The notes below the pieces were generated by a model, which was not told where the DNA came from, did not search any database, and saw only the letters and a program-made list of their open reading frames with translations. A stretch of 64,000 nucleotides of DNA, taken from the NCBI GenBank assembly GCA_026419785.1, contig JAODTK010003888.1, positions 355,147 through 419,146 on the forward strand. The letters run 5' to 3'. The position numbers and the translations under genes are program-made. This document shows positions 44,840 through 56,857 of this stretch, one piece after another. The DNA comes from Sclerodactyla briareus (Eukaryota > Echinodermata > Holothuroidea > Dendrochirotida > Sclerodactylidae). Position 1 is the stretch's first letter. Every line of letters starts with the position of its first letter.

Positions 44840-46020
44840 AACCTCATGATTGGAAGCTGCAGGCCATAACCACTAGATCATACCCTGGATTTGAATAGAA
44901 GAGGAAATCACCGCCACATACATTCACTTGTTGCCACTGACAAACAGATGTGTGATAGTTTCCCTAATATTATTGTGTGTACATAAGATTATTTGATTAG
45001 CATAGCTGTCGCTTAGGCAATAACAATATAGTTCTCGGGTCACCAGTCCAAGGGTAGTGTGGGGGATCAAGGACACTGTGGTGAACGGCAAGTCATATTT
45101 TACGACTGATTCGAACGGAAATGACTCAGTCTGTTTCTGAGACTGCGTCATTGGGAGCCTTTTGAGATATCAATCGTATTTAAGAACACAGCAGGAAATG
45201 AGTAACTTGACTGTTAGCAGAGGCAGGTACTGAACCAATTATATAGGTGTCAATTAGTAAATTTTACCTAAATTGTACTTGGCACATCAGATTTCTGCGT
45301 GGTAGGAAACTCAAGATTGCTCTACACGCTGTGGGTTCGCCCATACATAATCAGTTATGGCCTTGGCGGTTTGGCCATTAGCAGAGAGAAGGGAAAAATC
45401 CCCATTTGCAGTAAATCATTATGTCACAGTTGAACAATGCAGTAAGTTGTTTGTATTCCATGTTCATCATGATATAGATAACTAAATATTCTGCAGACGA
45501 TCTGTTGTCTTGGCTCACAAAACTTAAACAACAACCAAGCTTTGAACAAACTACAGCATCCTCTCTCATGGACTAATTATTTTTTCAAGTTAGTAATGGT
45601 ACTTTGATACCTGTAGAAACGAAGAATAATATTGTCAAGGATGAATTAATTTACTGCATGAGGGATGCTTTTCGATCTTGGACAATGATAGATGCACAAA
45701 TTGGGCTGTAACTCTGTGAGGAAGAAAGTTGTATGAACATCGGGTTCGACTGATAAATTTTGTTCTTCTCCAGCTTCCTATGAGCTCTTCCTCATTATCT
45801 TGCAGTCGTCCTTGAAATTTAAGAAAATGATAAGAAGTATATGTGGCCATTGTGTAAGATATGAGGGCTCAGGACAGTAGCATGACCTAGAATACTCTCC
45901 ATCTCACTTCCAACCCTTACTCTGTGGCAGTTACACATCGTGCGTACAAGACGTGGCCAATTGCCCCCCCCCCCCCCCCCCCCCCCCAAACCCGCAACAA
46001 CAAGGGCTGTGGTAGGAATA
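44840..46020 (+). other. Unique part of the 5-kb unit
   Basis: No coding exon is supported; its counterpart is 49870-51080. Conserved blocks between copies show no preserved reading frame. A C-run of about 22 at 45963 exists in this copy only. Confidence 0.5.
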
Positions 46021-46030
46021 AAAGACATGC

Positions 46031-46380
46031 TTAGAAGAAGGCTGAGTGTTTCAGGACGCTTTGCAAGCAAACATTCTGGGTCGAATTCCAGCAGTCACCA
46101 GAGGTTATTCCCTAGGTGGCAGTTGCGATGGGTGAGGTCTTGGTTTCACTTCTGGTTCACCTTGTAATGCAGGTGGACTTTCCGGTTAATGGGGTTGGGC
46201 TACGGGATAATTTGCAATAGGTAGTGTCGGCTGTGAGTATAATTTTTTTGCGTTGAAATTGAATTTCCGCTCCCCCGGTTCTGAGCAAAGTGGTAGAATC
46301 TGGGGTTCACTGATCTCTCCTTCGGAGGGGACGAAAATGAAGGCCCGGGAGTGAGTGGGATGGTTACACCCTGCCTCGTA
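46031..46380 (+). mobile_element. tRNA-derived SINE in duplication copy 1
   Basis: Head GGCTGAGTG-TTTCAG-GACGC (A box) and CTGGG-TCGAATTCCAGC (B box) at 46040-46093. The body contains CCTAGGTGGCAGTTGCGATG and GGTTCTGAGCAAAGTG, and ends with a GGACG-AAAATGAAGGCCC block of the type found in SINEs of many marine invertebrates. The clearer copy is at 51094. Confidence 0.65.
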
Positions 46381-47244
46381 TCCAAAACCCGAGCACTAGT
46401 CAAGAAGAAAGGGCGAGTTAACACCGGTGCATCATTCCAGATCAATACAACCAGGGTTCATTGATGAGCATATATTATAAGGTAAAAGCAAAGCAAAAAT
46501 CAGAAGAGCCTGGAGTACAGGCCTGGGCTATTTATTTGGAGCTTTATAGAACTCATGCTGCTACTGACACAAGGGATTATGCTACAGAGTCACTGAACCT
46601 ACTGCTACAGCAATGGAAGGTGGGGTGATTCCACATGCATTGCCAACAAAACCACTCCATGCGAGCAATTGAAATGGAGTGCCCGACTTGCATTTCACAG
46701 GGGTTCGGGCCAATGAACCCCCTCAGCTTACCAACTGTTTGCAGGGTGAGAGTGGCGCGGTAAGAAGAGAGCAACAAAGCTGATATCAAGCAGGTGATAG
46801 GCTGTGTCGGGGGACGTCCCGCTAGAACAGCAGATCCTACAGGTAGGTGAACCTACTCTAAGGTAGTCTTGCATTAAGGCGATTATTGTTTAGCCCTTCT
46901 TGAAGCTGGATTGTTCTATCTGTCTACACACAAAAACATATGCAGCCCGACTGACTGAAAAAATCGTCTTGTCAAAATTACGGAATGTGGGTGGGTCTTG
47001 TGAGAAGGATATGTATGAATGTCAAATGCTAAAGGGCAATCCTCAGTGTCACGTGTGGCGACAGCTTACGGTCCAACCATTCCGGACATATTTGAATATC
47101 GGAGTGTGGTGGGTTCAGAAGAAGATTGCAATGTACTGCAAAATGCAAATCGGGTGCCCACTAGGGAATTTTGAATCACCATTAGTTTCAAAAATGAGGA
47201 AAATGAAAAACTTTGACTCACTGCCCAAAATTGGAGAGGAAACA

Positions 47245-48240
47245 GATGTCCTTTTGTCTCGCCCGAATGAAATTCAGGAGGAGACTGGGTCACATGGCGT
47301 GTGTGTGTGTGTGTATGTGTGTGTGCGTGGGTGTGCTGTGTGTGTGTGTGTGTCACCACTTTCTCGTGAGCAGGATATCTTGCGAACAGTAAGTGCAATT
47401 GCGACAAATTTCAGGGTAGCGTCGGGGTTGGGTGAACACGATGATAGATTTGGGCACGTAAGTTACTAATTAAGTAAGGTAATCAGCCTAATTCCTGATT
47501 TATTGTTTAGGCTAATTAGCAAGATTACGGATGAACCGTCGGGCTATGGTGCCTGGTTGGCCATAGATGCGGGATATGAGGTGATGAAACTGATAAGATT
47601 TTTTCAGCGTTAAAATACGGTCGTCAAAGTCAAGTCCGGGGCCAAAACCAGTGAGGACGAATGTCTGCCAAATGGTTGGGAGGTGCACCATTGTGATTCA
47701 CTCGTTGACCTCCAATCTTGTGACCTTTGACCTCAATTTGACCTTTACCATGTTTTTAGCCGAATCGAAATTTGAGGCCATTTTCGGAATTAAAGGTACC
47801 TTCTGATCGAAAAACGGACCAAATTGAACCATGTTGACCTTTGTGAGTGAAGTATGGAGGTCAAAGTTTTCAATTTGAAATTAAGTGCAGTTAGGATGTT
47901 CATGGTGATTTGTCATGGTGATTTTTAGATCAGCAGGTCAAATCCCCTGAAATGAGGTAAAGGTCAAATGTTCAAATTGATGTGCGTATTTTTAGAGTTA
48001 CAGGCAAAGAAAATTAAAATTGGCAATTCTGTCAAAATTTGGATTGGACAGAGCTCTGTGTGCGAAATAGGACCAAACAAACTCCCACTTCAATCGGGCG
48101 CTTGTTCTCAAGTTACACGGTCAAAGTTGGTTTTGATACTTTTTTGGCAATAGCAGCGGCAGTATACTGGGTGATACATTACTTGTAGGACTGCGTGCCT
48201 CTCATCGAGAGTAACATTTTTCATAAAAAAATGCATGTCA
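47245..48240 (+). repeat. Family B head, GT tract and TGACCT-rich body
   Basis: The hairpin head TTTTGTCTCGCCCGAATG / ATTCAGGAGGAGAC at 47247, then a GT tract to 47353, then TTGCGAACAGTAAGTGCAATTGCGACAAA. The body includes 47721-47744, where three TGACCT half-sites stand at spacings of 1 and 5. The 189-codon frame 46900-47469 is read through this repeat. Confidence 0.8.
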
Positions 48241-48523
48241 CAAAGGACATTCCAAGGTCACTAATTTTACTTTTTTTCCCTTCTGTCTTTCTTGTCGTTA
48301 GTCGTTCCGTTTCCATCTTTTTCTTTTTTTTTGGACAAAAAACTAAAATTTTTGGAGACAACTTACAGTGACATCGCTTGGCAATGTTGAAATTCAGGAC
48401 AGGGTGTTAGTCATGTGGAGACCATTTTCCATAAAAACCATCATGTCATCAAAGGTCATCAAGGTCACATACGGGCATATAACTGCAAATAGATGTGTTA
48501 CTGCAACAAACTTCCAGGGACCC

Positions 48524-51500
48524 TTTCCTGACTGTACCCTCACCTGCATCGTATTTTAGAATGTCACAGCACCCATGCAAAACCTTAACTTGCTATCCCT
48601 AATAAGGCGATAGGGGTTTTGGAGAACCTTCCCTGAAAAAAAAGTTGTTTATCAATTTTAGGAATTCTGCGTACTGATCCATAGTCCTTAAGCATGAGAA
48701 GTGCCGTTTCCCTTTTCCCCTTCCTTTTCCTGCCTTCTAGGGGTGTCTGTCACACTGCAATTTTTTGGTACTCTCCGCACCAACCTGTGGTGGCTGGTGG
48801 CGCTCCTCTTATATAGAATATTATTCATCGTGTTGGTTCCCCCCACAACCCCACACAAATTCGCGCCCTTGGATTTACAACCTGTTTGGTTGAGGCAGTC
48901 ACAGAATTGTGCTGCCTGAAGGAAATAATGATGGTTCAAGAACAACTGAATATTGAAACTCTCGAGTGTTGAACTTTCCCTTCGGTACTTCTAAATAGAA
49001 CTTTGGCAGAATGGGCCCTAATCCTCTGTCAGAGGTTCAAGTATGGGGGTCATAATGGCCTCATATTTATTTTTGTCTCGCTCTCGCCTGAATGAAATCA
49101 GGAGGAGACTTAGTGGTCCTTATGGCGATTTGGGCGTGTGTGTGTGTGTTGTGTCACCCGTTAGCAGGATATCTTCCGAAAGGTAAGTGCAATTGCGACA
49201 AAGATTGGTGACCACAGCGATTAGATTTTGGGCACAAAGTCCTATTAAGTGAGGTAATTATCCTATTTTCATGTAATTTCTTGTCGACTCGGTTTAGCAA
49301 GATTACGGATGAACCGTAGGTGTTATGGTGACGTGGATGCACATAATTCGGGATATGAGTAGATGAACTGATCAGATTTTCAGCGAAAATATGGTAATTA
49401 GTTGCCTAATTTGGGTAATTTATGCTAAATTCATGTTGTTGGATTTTCCGAACTTGGTGAATATGGTCCCCTACCTTAATAGCCCAAAACTTTTTTAACA
49501 AATATTTGCAGTCAAGGAGGTCATTCAATGTACCTACTCTTCCATAATTTATCAAATCTTTAAGTACTTGGATTTTCATGAACTTGGGTAAATGCCTGAA
49601 TTTTCATACTTTAGGCAATTGTAGTCACATTTCCACAAACTTTTACTCCTTCAGCAGACATTGTCAATAAATCAGTCCTATCAACTCGAAATTTTGGGGG
49701 GGGGGGGGGGGTACTATTAGTAGGCTGTTTCTTTAAATGCTAATACCAAATTCTTTAAGCGACACATGGAACTTGTAATTGTTTGCATGGTGTTAATAAA
49801 GTAAACACTGATCCCCCCCGCAACAGCCGAGACGCTGGCGCTCACCTTGTTTATATTTATTTCACAAATCCCTAAACTCATGATTGGAAGCTGCAGGCCA
49901 TAACCACTCTAGATCTACCCCTGGATTTAATAGAAGATGGAAATGACACGCAACAATACCAGTACTTGTGCCACTGACAAAACAGATTGTGATAGTTACC
50001 CTAATATTAATTGTGTGTACATAGAGAGTAAGTTTTGATTATAATACTGGGCGCTTTAGGGCATAACAATAGAGTTCTCTTCTCGGGTCACCAGTCCAAG
50101 TTCGTGTGGGGAGCAAGGACAACTGTGGTTACAGTCAACTCCTATTTAGCGAACTGATTCGACCGAAATGATCATTCTGGTTTCTGAGACTTACTGCGTC
50201 AGTTGGGAGCCTTTTTAGATTTCACATGTTATTTATAGGAACCCGCAGGAAAATGATGACTTGTACCTTGTTAGCATGAGGCCAGGTCACTCACCAATTA
50301 TATAAGTGTAATTTTTAGGTAATTTTCCCTAAATTGTACTTGCAACCTCTTTCTGCTGTGGTAGAACTTCCAGATTGCCTTACTACAGAACACCCTGTTG
50401 TGTTCTCCCATAATAATCTAGTTTGTGGCCTTTGGCGTTTGGTCCCTTATGCAGAGAGAAAGGGAAAAATCCCCCATTTGCGTAAAAATCATTTGTCACA
50501 GTTGACAATGCAGGTAATTAATGTGTTTGTATCCTTGTTTCATCATGATATAGATAACTAAATATTTCTGCGACGATCTGTTTGTCTTTGCTCACAAAAC
50601 TAAACAACACACCTTTTGAACCACTACAGCAACTCCTCTCTCATGGACTAATATTTTTTCAAAGTTATTATGTGTACATTTGATACGTTAAACGAAGACT
50701 CAATATTGTGCAATATGAATAATTTCTTACTGCATGATGGGAATGCTTTTCGATCTTGGTCAATGAAGATCACAACTTTGCTGCTAACTCTGTGAGGGAA
50801 TGAAAGTTGTATGACCGGGTTCAACTGATACATTTTGTTCTTCTCCAGCTATCATATTAGCTTCTTTCATCTGTATCTTGCAAGTCGTCCTTGAAATTTA
50901 CAAAATGAAAGAATGTAGTTATGTGCCCATTGTGTAGCTATTGAGGGCTCATGGACGTAGCATTACCTAGAATACTCTCCATCTACTTCCAACCTTACTC
51001 TGTGGCATTTACACAGCGTAGCGTACAAGCCGTGCGCCAATGCCACCGCAACCCAACAAGGGCTGTTTCAAATAAACAGACATGCTTAGAAGAATGGCTG
51101 AGTGGTTTCAGTGACGCTTGCAAGCAAACTTCTGGGTTCGAATTCCAGCATTCCCCATGGTTATTCCCTAGGTGCATTTGCGATGGGTGAGGTCTTGGTT
51201 TTCCTTCTCTTCTCACTTCATGGTTCCCCTCTTTAATATGCTTGGACTTCCGGGGTTCCTGGGTTGGCCTACGGGAATATTTGCCATAGGCTTGTCGCTG
51301 TTGAGTATCCGAGTTGAACTGAACTTCCTGTTCCGCCTCCTCCAGTTCTGAGAAAGTGTAGAACCTGGGGTTCACTGATCCTCCTTTCTGGAGGGGACGT
51401 AAAATGACGGTCCCAGGGCAGTGAGCTTGGGTTGGTTACAACCCTGCCTCGATATCTTCCGAGCACTAGTCAAGAATAAAGGGCGAGTTAACACCGGTGC

Positions 51501-53610
51501 TCATCCAATATCAATAACAACCAGGGTTCATTTATTAGCCAATTATAAGTTTAAATCAATCAAATCAAAAGAGCCTGAGTACAGGCTGGGCTATTTTATT
51601 TGGGCTTTCATATGAACCCATGCTGCTCCTGACACAAGGGATTACTGCATACAGAGTCCCCTGAAACCTCCTGAGTACAGCATGTGGGTGGGGTATTCAC
51701 ATCGCCATTTGACCAACAACCACTCCATGGAGAGCAATTGAATGGAGTGCCTCGTTGCATTCACATGGGGTTTCGGGCCAATTACCACCCTCATCTTACT
51801 CAACTGCTTCTGGTTGCTTGTGAGAGTGCCGCCGTAAGACAGAGAGCACCAAGCTGATCATCAAGCAGTGATAGAGCTGTGTCGGGGGAAGTCCCAGCTA
51901 GAACAGCCGATCCTACAGGTAGGTGAACCTACTCTAAGGTAGTCTTGCATTAAGGCGATTATTGTTCTAAGCCCCTTCTTGAAGTCGGATTGTTCTTATC
52001 TGTCTACACCAAACATATGCAGCCCCGACTGAACTGAAAATCCTTGTCAAAATTAACGATGGGGGTTGGTTCGTGTGAGAATGATCAGGTATGAATTGTC
52101 AAACTGCTAAAGGGCAATCCTCAGTGTCACGTGTGGCGACAGCTTTTTACGGTCCAACCATTTCACGGACATATTTGAATATTCGGAGTGGGTGGTGTGT
52201 TCCTGGAAGAGATTGCAGATTGTACTGCAACAAATGCAATCGGGTGCCCACTAGGAAATTTGACATCAACCATTATTTTCAAAATGGAGGAAAATGACAA
52301 CTTTGACTCACTGCCCAAAATTGTAGAGGAAACACTGATTGTCCTTTTTTGTCTCGCCCGAATGAAATTCAGAGGAGACTTAGTGGTCACTATGGCGTGT
52401 GTGTGTGTTGTGTATGTGTGTTTGCGTGTTTGTGTTGTGTGTGTGTGTGTGTGTTCCACTTTCTCGTGAGCAGGAAATCTTTCAAACGGTAAGTTCAATT
52501 GCGACAACATTTTCAGGGTACGTCGGGGTTGGGTGAACACGAATTGAATTAGGATTTTGGGCGCGCAAGCACTCATTAATAGGTATCATCCTATTTGCCT
52601 GTATTTTATTGTGAGGCTCGTGAGCAAGATTACGGATAACCGTAGGTGCTATGTTGACTTTGGTTGGCACATAGATGCGGAATATGAGGTAGATGACCGA
52701 TTAGATTTTCAGCGTAAATAACGGTCGTCAAAGGTCAAATCGGTGTCAAAAACCAGTTGGGACCGAATGTCTGCCAAGGTTGGGATGTGCACCATTGTGA
52801 TTCAACTCCACTTCGTTTGACCTCCTCTTTTGACCTTTGACCTCAATTTGACCTTTAACCATTTTTAAGCCGATCAAATTTGTCTCCGAGGCCATTTCGG
52901 ATCTCAAAGGTACCCTTCGATCGAAACGGAACATAATTTGACCCCATGTGACCTTTGTTGTGCGTGCATATATCGTGAGGGTCAAAGTTGTTCAATTTGA
53001 AATAGTGCAGTTAGGATTTCATAGTATTTGTCATGGTGATTTTTTAGATTCAGCAGGTCAAACTACCCCTGATATGAAGGCAAAGGGTCAATTTCAATTG
53101 ATGTGCCTTTTTAGAGTTCCAACAAAGGGCAAAGAAAAATTAAAATTGTCAATTTTTCTTGTCAAAATTTGGATATGTTGCAGAGCTCTGTGTGCTGAAT
53201 AGACAAACAAACTCCCGCTTCAATCGTGCGCTTGTTCTCAAGTTACAAGGGTATCAAAGTTGGGTTTTGATACTTTTTTGTCATGCACAATCGGCAGTAT
53301 ACTTTGGGAGTCATTATGCTTGTAGGACTGCGTGCATCCATCGAGAGTAACATTTTCAATAAAACTTGCAACATGTCCATCAAAGGTCATTCAAGGTCAC
53401 TTTGGACACAAAACTAATATTTTTTGGAGACAAATTACAGTGACAAAATCTCTTGGCAATGTTGAAATTTCAGGACAGGGTGTACGGTCATGGTGGAGAA
53501 CATTTTACATAAACACCTGATCAGTCCTCAAAGGTCATTCAGGTCACATACGGGCTATAACTGCCCCATAGTATGTGTTTCCTGCAACAACTTCCAGTGA
53601 CCTTTCCTGA
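48524..53610 (+). repeat. Tandem duplication copy 2, about 5.1 kb
   Basis: Direct copy of 43530-48523 with the same order of SINE and two family B heads. The junction at 48524 falls in CTTCCAGGGACCCTTTCCTGACTG. The right end of this copy (53590, CTTCCAGTGACCTTTCCTGAATG) has nearly the same sequence, so exchange between family B sequences could have made the duplication. It could also be an unresolved haplotype overlap in the assembly. Confidence 0.9.
51094..51440 (+). mobile_element. tRNA-derived SINE in duplication copy 2
   Basis: AATGGCTGAGTGGTTTCAGTG (A box) and TCTGGGTTCGAATTCCAGC (B box) are both nearly canonical; the spacing is about 35 bases. The head resembles tRNA-Ser/Leu/Ala-like SINE heads. 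The body matches 46031-46380. Confidence 0.7.
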
Positions 53611-54245
53611 ATGTGGGTTTAAATTCAGGACAGGTGTACCCATCAGGGTTACATTTTTTAATAAAATGGTCATGTCATCCGAGGTAATTCAAGGTCAATT
53701 TGAGGTCAACTTTAATTTTAGTAACTTTTTCGTCAATAGCACTGGGTGTGTTCATATGAATGCAAAAATGCTCCCTAGATTTGATGTATCACATGGAGAT
53801 TAACGGAATCTCCTACAAACTGTTCCTATCATGAAGTTCATTCTTGGTCACTTAGGGGTGCAAAAACTGTTTTTTTGGCTATAATCGGAGAAATTGAATA
53901 TTGGTGAAGGTGGAAGGTCACATTGTGATATAATTGTTGACCTTCATGGTGTTACCTTTGACCTCACTTTGACCTGCGGGTGGGGTCATGTGGTTAAAGT
54001 TGATTCTTGATAAATGTGCTTATTGAAGGATTTAGCGGGCCAAAATAATAGAAAACGGTTATTTTGGGATATGGATAGACCTTGTGTGCTTTATGGAGAG
54101 ACCAACTCCCGCTTTCATCGGACACTTACTTTGGTAGTTCCACAAGGGTTCAAGTTTAATTTAATAGCTTTTTTTCGAATAACTTACATGTTCATTGGAA
54201 TGCAATATGCTCAGGATGGAATGCATCACATGGAGAGTAACCTTT
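52340..54245 (+). repeat. Family B head, body and first 605-bp monomers
   Basis: Head hairpin at 52344, GT tract 52396-52453, TGACCT cluster at 52831-52854, then monomers rich in AAAGGTCATTCAAGGTCAC (53384, 53529, 53671). The array is cut at 54245 by a family A composite and continues at 56858. Confidence 0.85.
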
Positions 54246-56857
54246 TCGATTCTTACGAAGTCATAGGAATCTATCAGTCCTTCGTGGTGTGTGTGTGTGT
54301 GTGTGTTTTGTGTGTATGTGTGGTGTAGGTGACGCCCATCTTGTAAACACGATAACTTGACAGTTCTGAGTAGATCAAACCTCATCCTTGGTATGTTGTG
54401 TTCCCGCCATGATCCCTATTGTTTTTGTCAGTCCATAGGTCATCTGAGGTCGATAGAAGTCAAAGTCTGAACCTTGTAAACACGATCCGTCCAGATGGTT
54501 GGTTCAATCCAGTTGAAATTTGACATTGGTGTTTTTAGCTTTTCTTATGGGGAGTACAGGAACCCTATTGTTTTTGGTTCAGGTCAGGGTTGGATTTCGG
54601 TCAAAATCAGAAAATTTGTAAAAAGGTCAATATTTTAGCCAATTTTGCTTGTAAACCCGATACTTCGCCCACCTGGATGGATGAAGCTATACTTTGCATG
54701 TGTGGTTCCCCATGATGAGTACATGAACCCTATTGTTGGGTCAGGGGGGCAGAGGTCATCATCTGCATGTCAACAGAGGTAAGTCTGAAACCCTTGTAAC
54801 AACTTGTAACACGCTAGTCCAGAATGTTGTTCTGATCAAGTTGAAATTTGTGTATGTTTTTCTTATGGGGAGTACAGGAACCCTATTGTTTTTGGTTCTG
54901 GTCGGGGTGAATTTTGGTCAAACTGAAAATGTTGAAGTCAATATTTGGCCAATTTGGGCTTGTCAACACGATATCGACCTCACCTGGATGGATGAAGCTC
55001 ATACTTGGCATGTGTGTTTCCGCCCTTATGAGTACATGCCACCCTTTTGTTTTGGAGTCCAGTCAGATGTCCATCTTGAGGTCACAGAGGTTCAAAGTCT
55101 GAAAACCTTTTAAACACACTAATTCCAGGATTGTTGGTCTGATCAAGTTTGAATTTTGTGTAAAGCTTTCTTATGGGGAGTACAGGAACCTTAATATTTT
55201 TGGTTGGAGGTGAATTCAGTCCAAAAAATAGAAAATGGAGAAAAGTCAATATTTTTTTTGGCCAATTTTTGGCTTGTTAACACGATAACAACCTCGACCC
55301 CACCTGGATGGATGACCATAAACGTGGCCATGTTGGGTTCCCCATGATGGTACATGACCCTAGTGTTTTGGGGGGGGTCAGGTCAGAGGTCATTTGAGGT
55401 CCCAACAGAGGTCCACAGTCCGAAAAAACCTTGTAAACACGCTAGGTCCAGAATTGTTGGTCTGTCAGTGAAATATGGTGTATAGCTTTCTTATGGGAAT
55501 ACAGAACCCTATTGTTTTTGTTTGGTTCAGGTCTGGTGAATTTTGGTCAAAAGAGAAAAATGTTGAAAGTCGATTTTCTGGCTAATTCTGGCTTGTAAAC
55601 TTGAATAACTCGACCCCACCTGGATGGATTGAAGCGCATACTTTATATTTGTGTTCCCCCCATGAATTGAGTACATGAACCCTTTTGTTTGGGGTCAGTT
55701 CAGATGTCATCTGAGGTCAACAAGGTCACAGTCGTAAACTTTGTAAACACGATAGTCCAGAATGGTTGGTCTTAACAAGTGAAATTAGTGTATAGCTTTC
55801 TTATGGAGAGTATAGGCACCCTATTGTTTTTTTGGTTTCAGGGTGGGGTGAATTTTGGTCAAAAATGGGAAATAGTGAAAAGTTGATATTTGTCACTTTT
55901 GGACTTTCAAACTGATAACTCCCCTCACCGGATGATGAAGCTTATTCCTTGTATGGTGTTTCCCCAGTGATGAGTACATGAACCCTATTGTTTCATCAGG
56001 GTCAGGTCAAGGTCATATGAGGTCAACAGAGTTCAGTCTGAAAACCCTTTGTAAACACATAAAGTCCAGAATGGTTGGTCCGCTCAGATTGACATCTGGT
56101 TATAGCTTTCTTATGGGGGAGTAAAAAAAGAACCTATTGTTTTTGGTTCAGTCGGGTGAATTTTTTGGTCGAAAATTTAAAAATTGTGAAATTCAATATT
56201 TGCAATTTTGGCTTGGTAAACACGATAACCTCCACCCCCCCTCCACCCCCACCGGATGGATGAAGCGCATACTTGGTTTGTGTTCCTAATGAGGAGTAAG
56301 AACCCTACTGTTTTGGGGGTCAGGTCGCGGTCATCTGAGTTCAGACAGAGGTCAACTCGAAAACCCTTGTAACAAATAAGTCCGAATTGTTGGTCTAATC
56401 AATTTAGATTTCGTGTGTAGCTTTCCTATGGTAGTACAGAAACCCTATTGTTTGGTCCAGGTCAGGAGTGACTTTTGTTCAGAATATGAAATTTTGAAAA
56501 TTGAATATTTTCGAACAATTTTTGACTTGTAAATCGATAACTCGACTCCACCACCGAGAATTGATGAGCTCATGCTTGGTAGGTGAGTTCCCCATGATGA
56601 GTACATTAACCTATTGTTTTTTTTGGGTCAGGTCGATCTTCATTTTGGGTCACCAGAGTGGTCAGAGTTGAAAACCTTGAAATTTAGTGGTCTTCCTTAT
56701 CAAGACTAAGGCCCCATTGGTTGTTGGGGAAAATGGGGAAATTTGTGAGACGTTATGGTTCCCATAACGAGCTGGTACAATTTCCAAATTGTCCCTTGTG
56801 TCTGGCTATCGGTTGTCAGAAAAAGTCAAGAAATCTCTGAGCCTTTTGGCTTTCTGT
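54246..56857 (+). repeat. Complete family A composite inserted in family B
   Basis: Best-preserved copy. Head hairpin GATTCTTACGAAGTCATAGG at 54248, GT tract 54286-54325, GACGCCCATCTTGTAAACACGATAACTTG, then eight monomer starts at 54350, 54658, 54969, 55282, 55603, 55914, 56223 and 56534. The mean spacing is about 311 bp. The tail is at 56813-56857: GGTTGTCAGAAAAAGTCAAG, then the hairpin GAGCCTTTTGGCTTTCTGT. The family B sequence left of it (GAGAGTAACCTTTTC) continues directly on the right (ATAAAACCGCATTCATTG). Confidence 0.9.

Larger units (their letters stand above)
43530..48523 (+). repeat. Tandem duplication copy 1, about 5.0 kb
   Basis: Matches 48524-53610 along its length. Pairs of landmarks: GCATCGTATTTTAG (43557, 48547), CAAGTATGGGGGTCATAA (44001, 49039), a family B head (44036, 49076), ATGATTGGAAGCTGCAGGCCATAACCACT (44848, 49880, in pieces), a SINE (46031, 51090), ACCGGTGC (46424, 51494), CAATCCTCAGTGTCACGTGTGG (47037, 52114, in pieces), a second family B head (47252, 52348) and TTTGACCTCAATTTGACC (47727, 52837). 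Differences are mostly one-base gaps. No gene is supported inside. Confidence 0.9.

Noticed and set aside
46900..47469. 189-codon open frame on plus
   Set aside because: Passes through a family B head and its GT tract; the matching frame in the duplicated unit (52.1-52.5 kb) is broken.
51094..51150. Possible functional tRNA gene
   Set aside because: A and B boxes are nearly canonical, but the arms do not form a full cloverleaf and the same head with a long body is at 46031.
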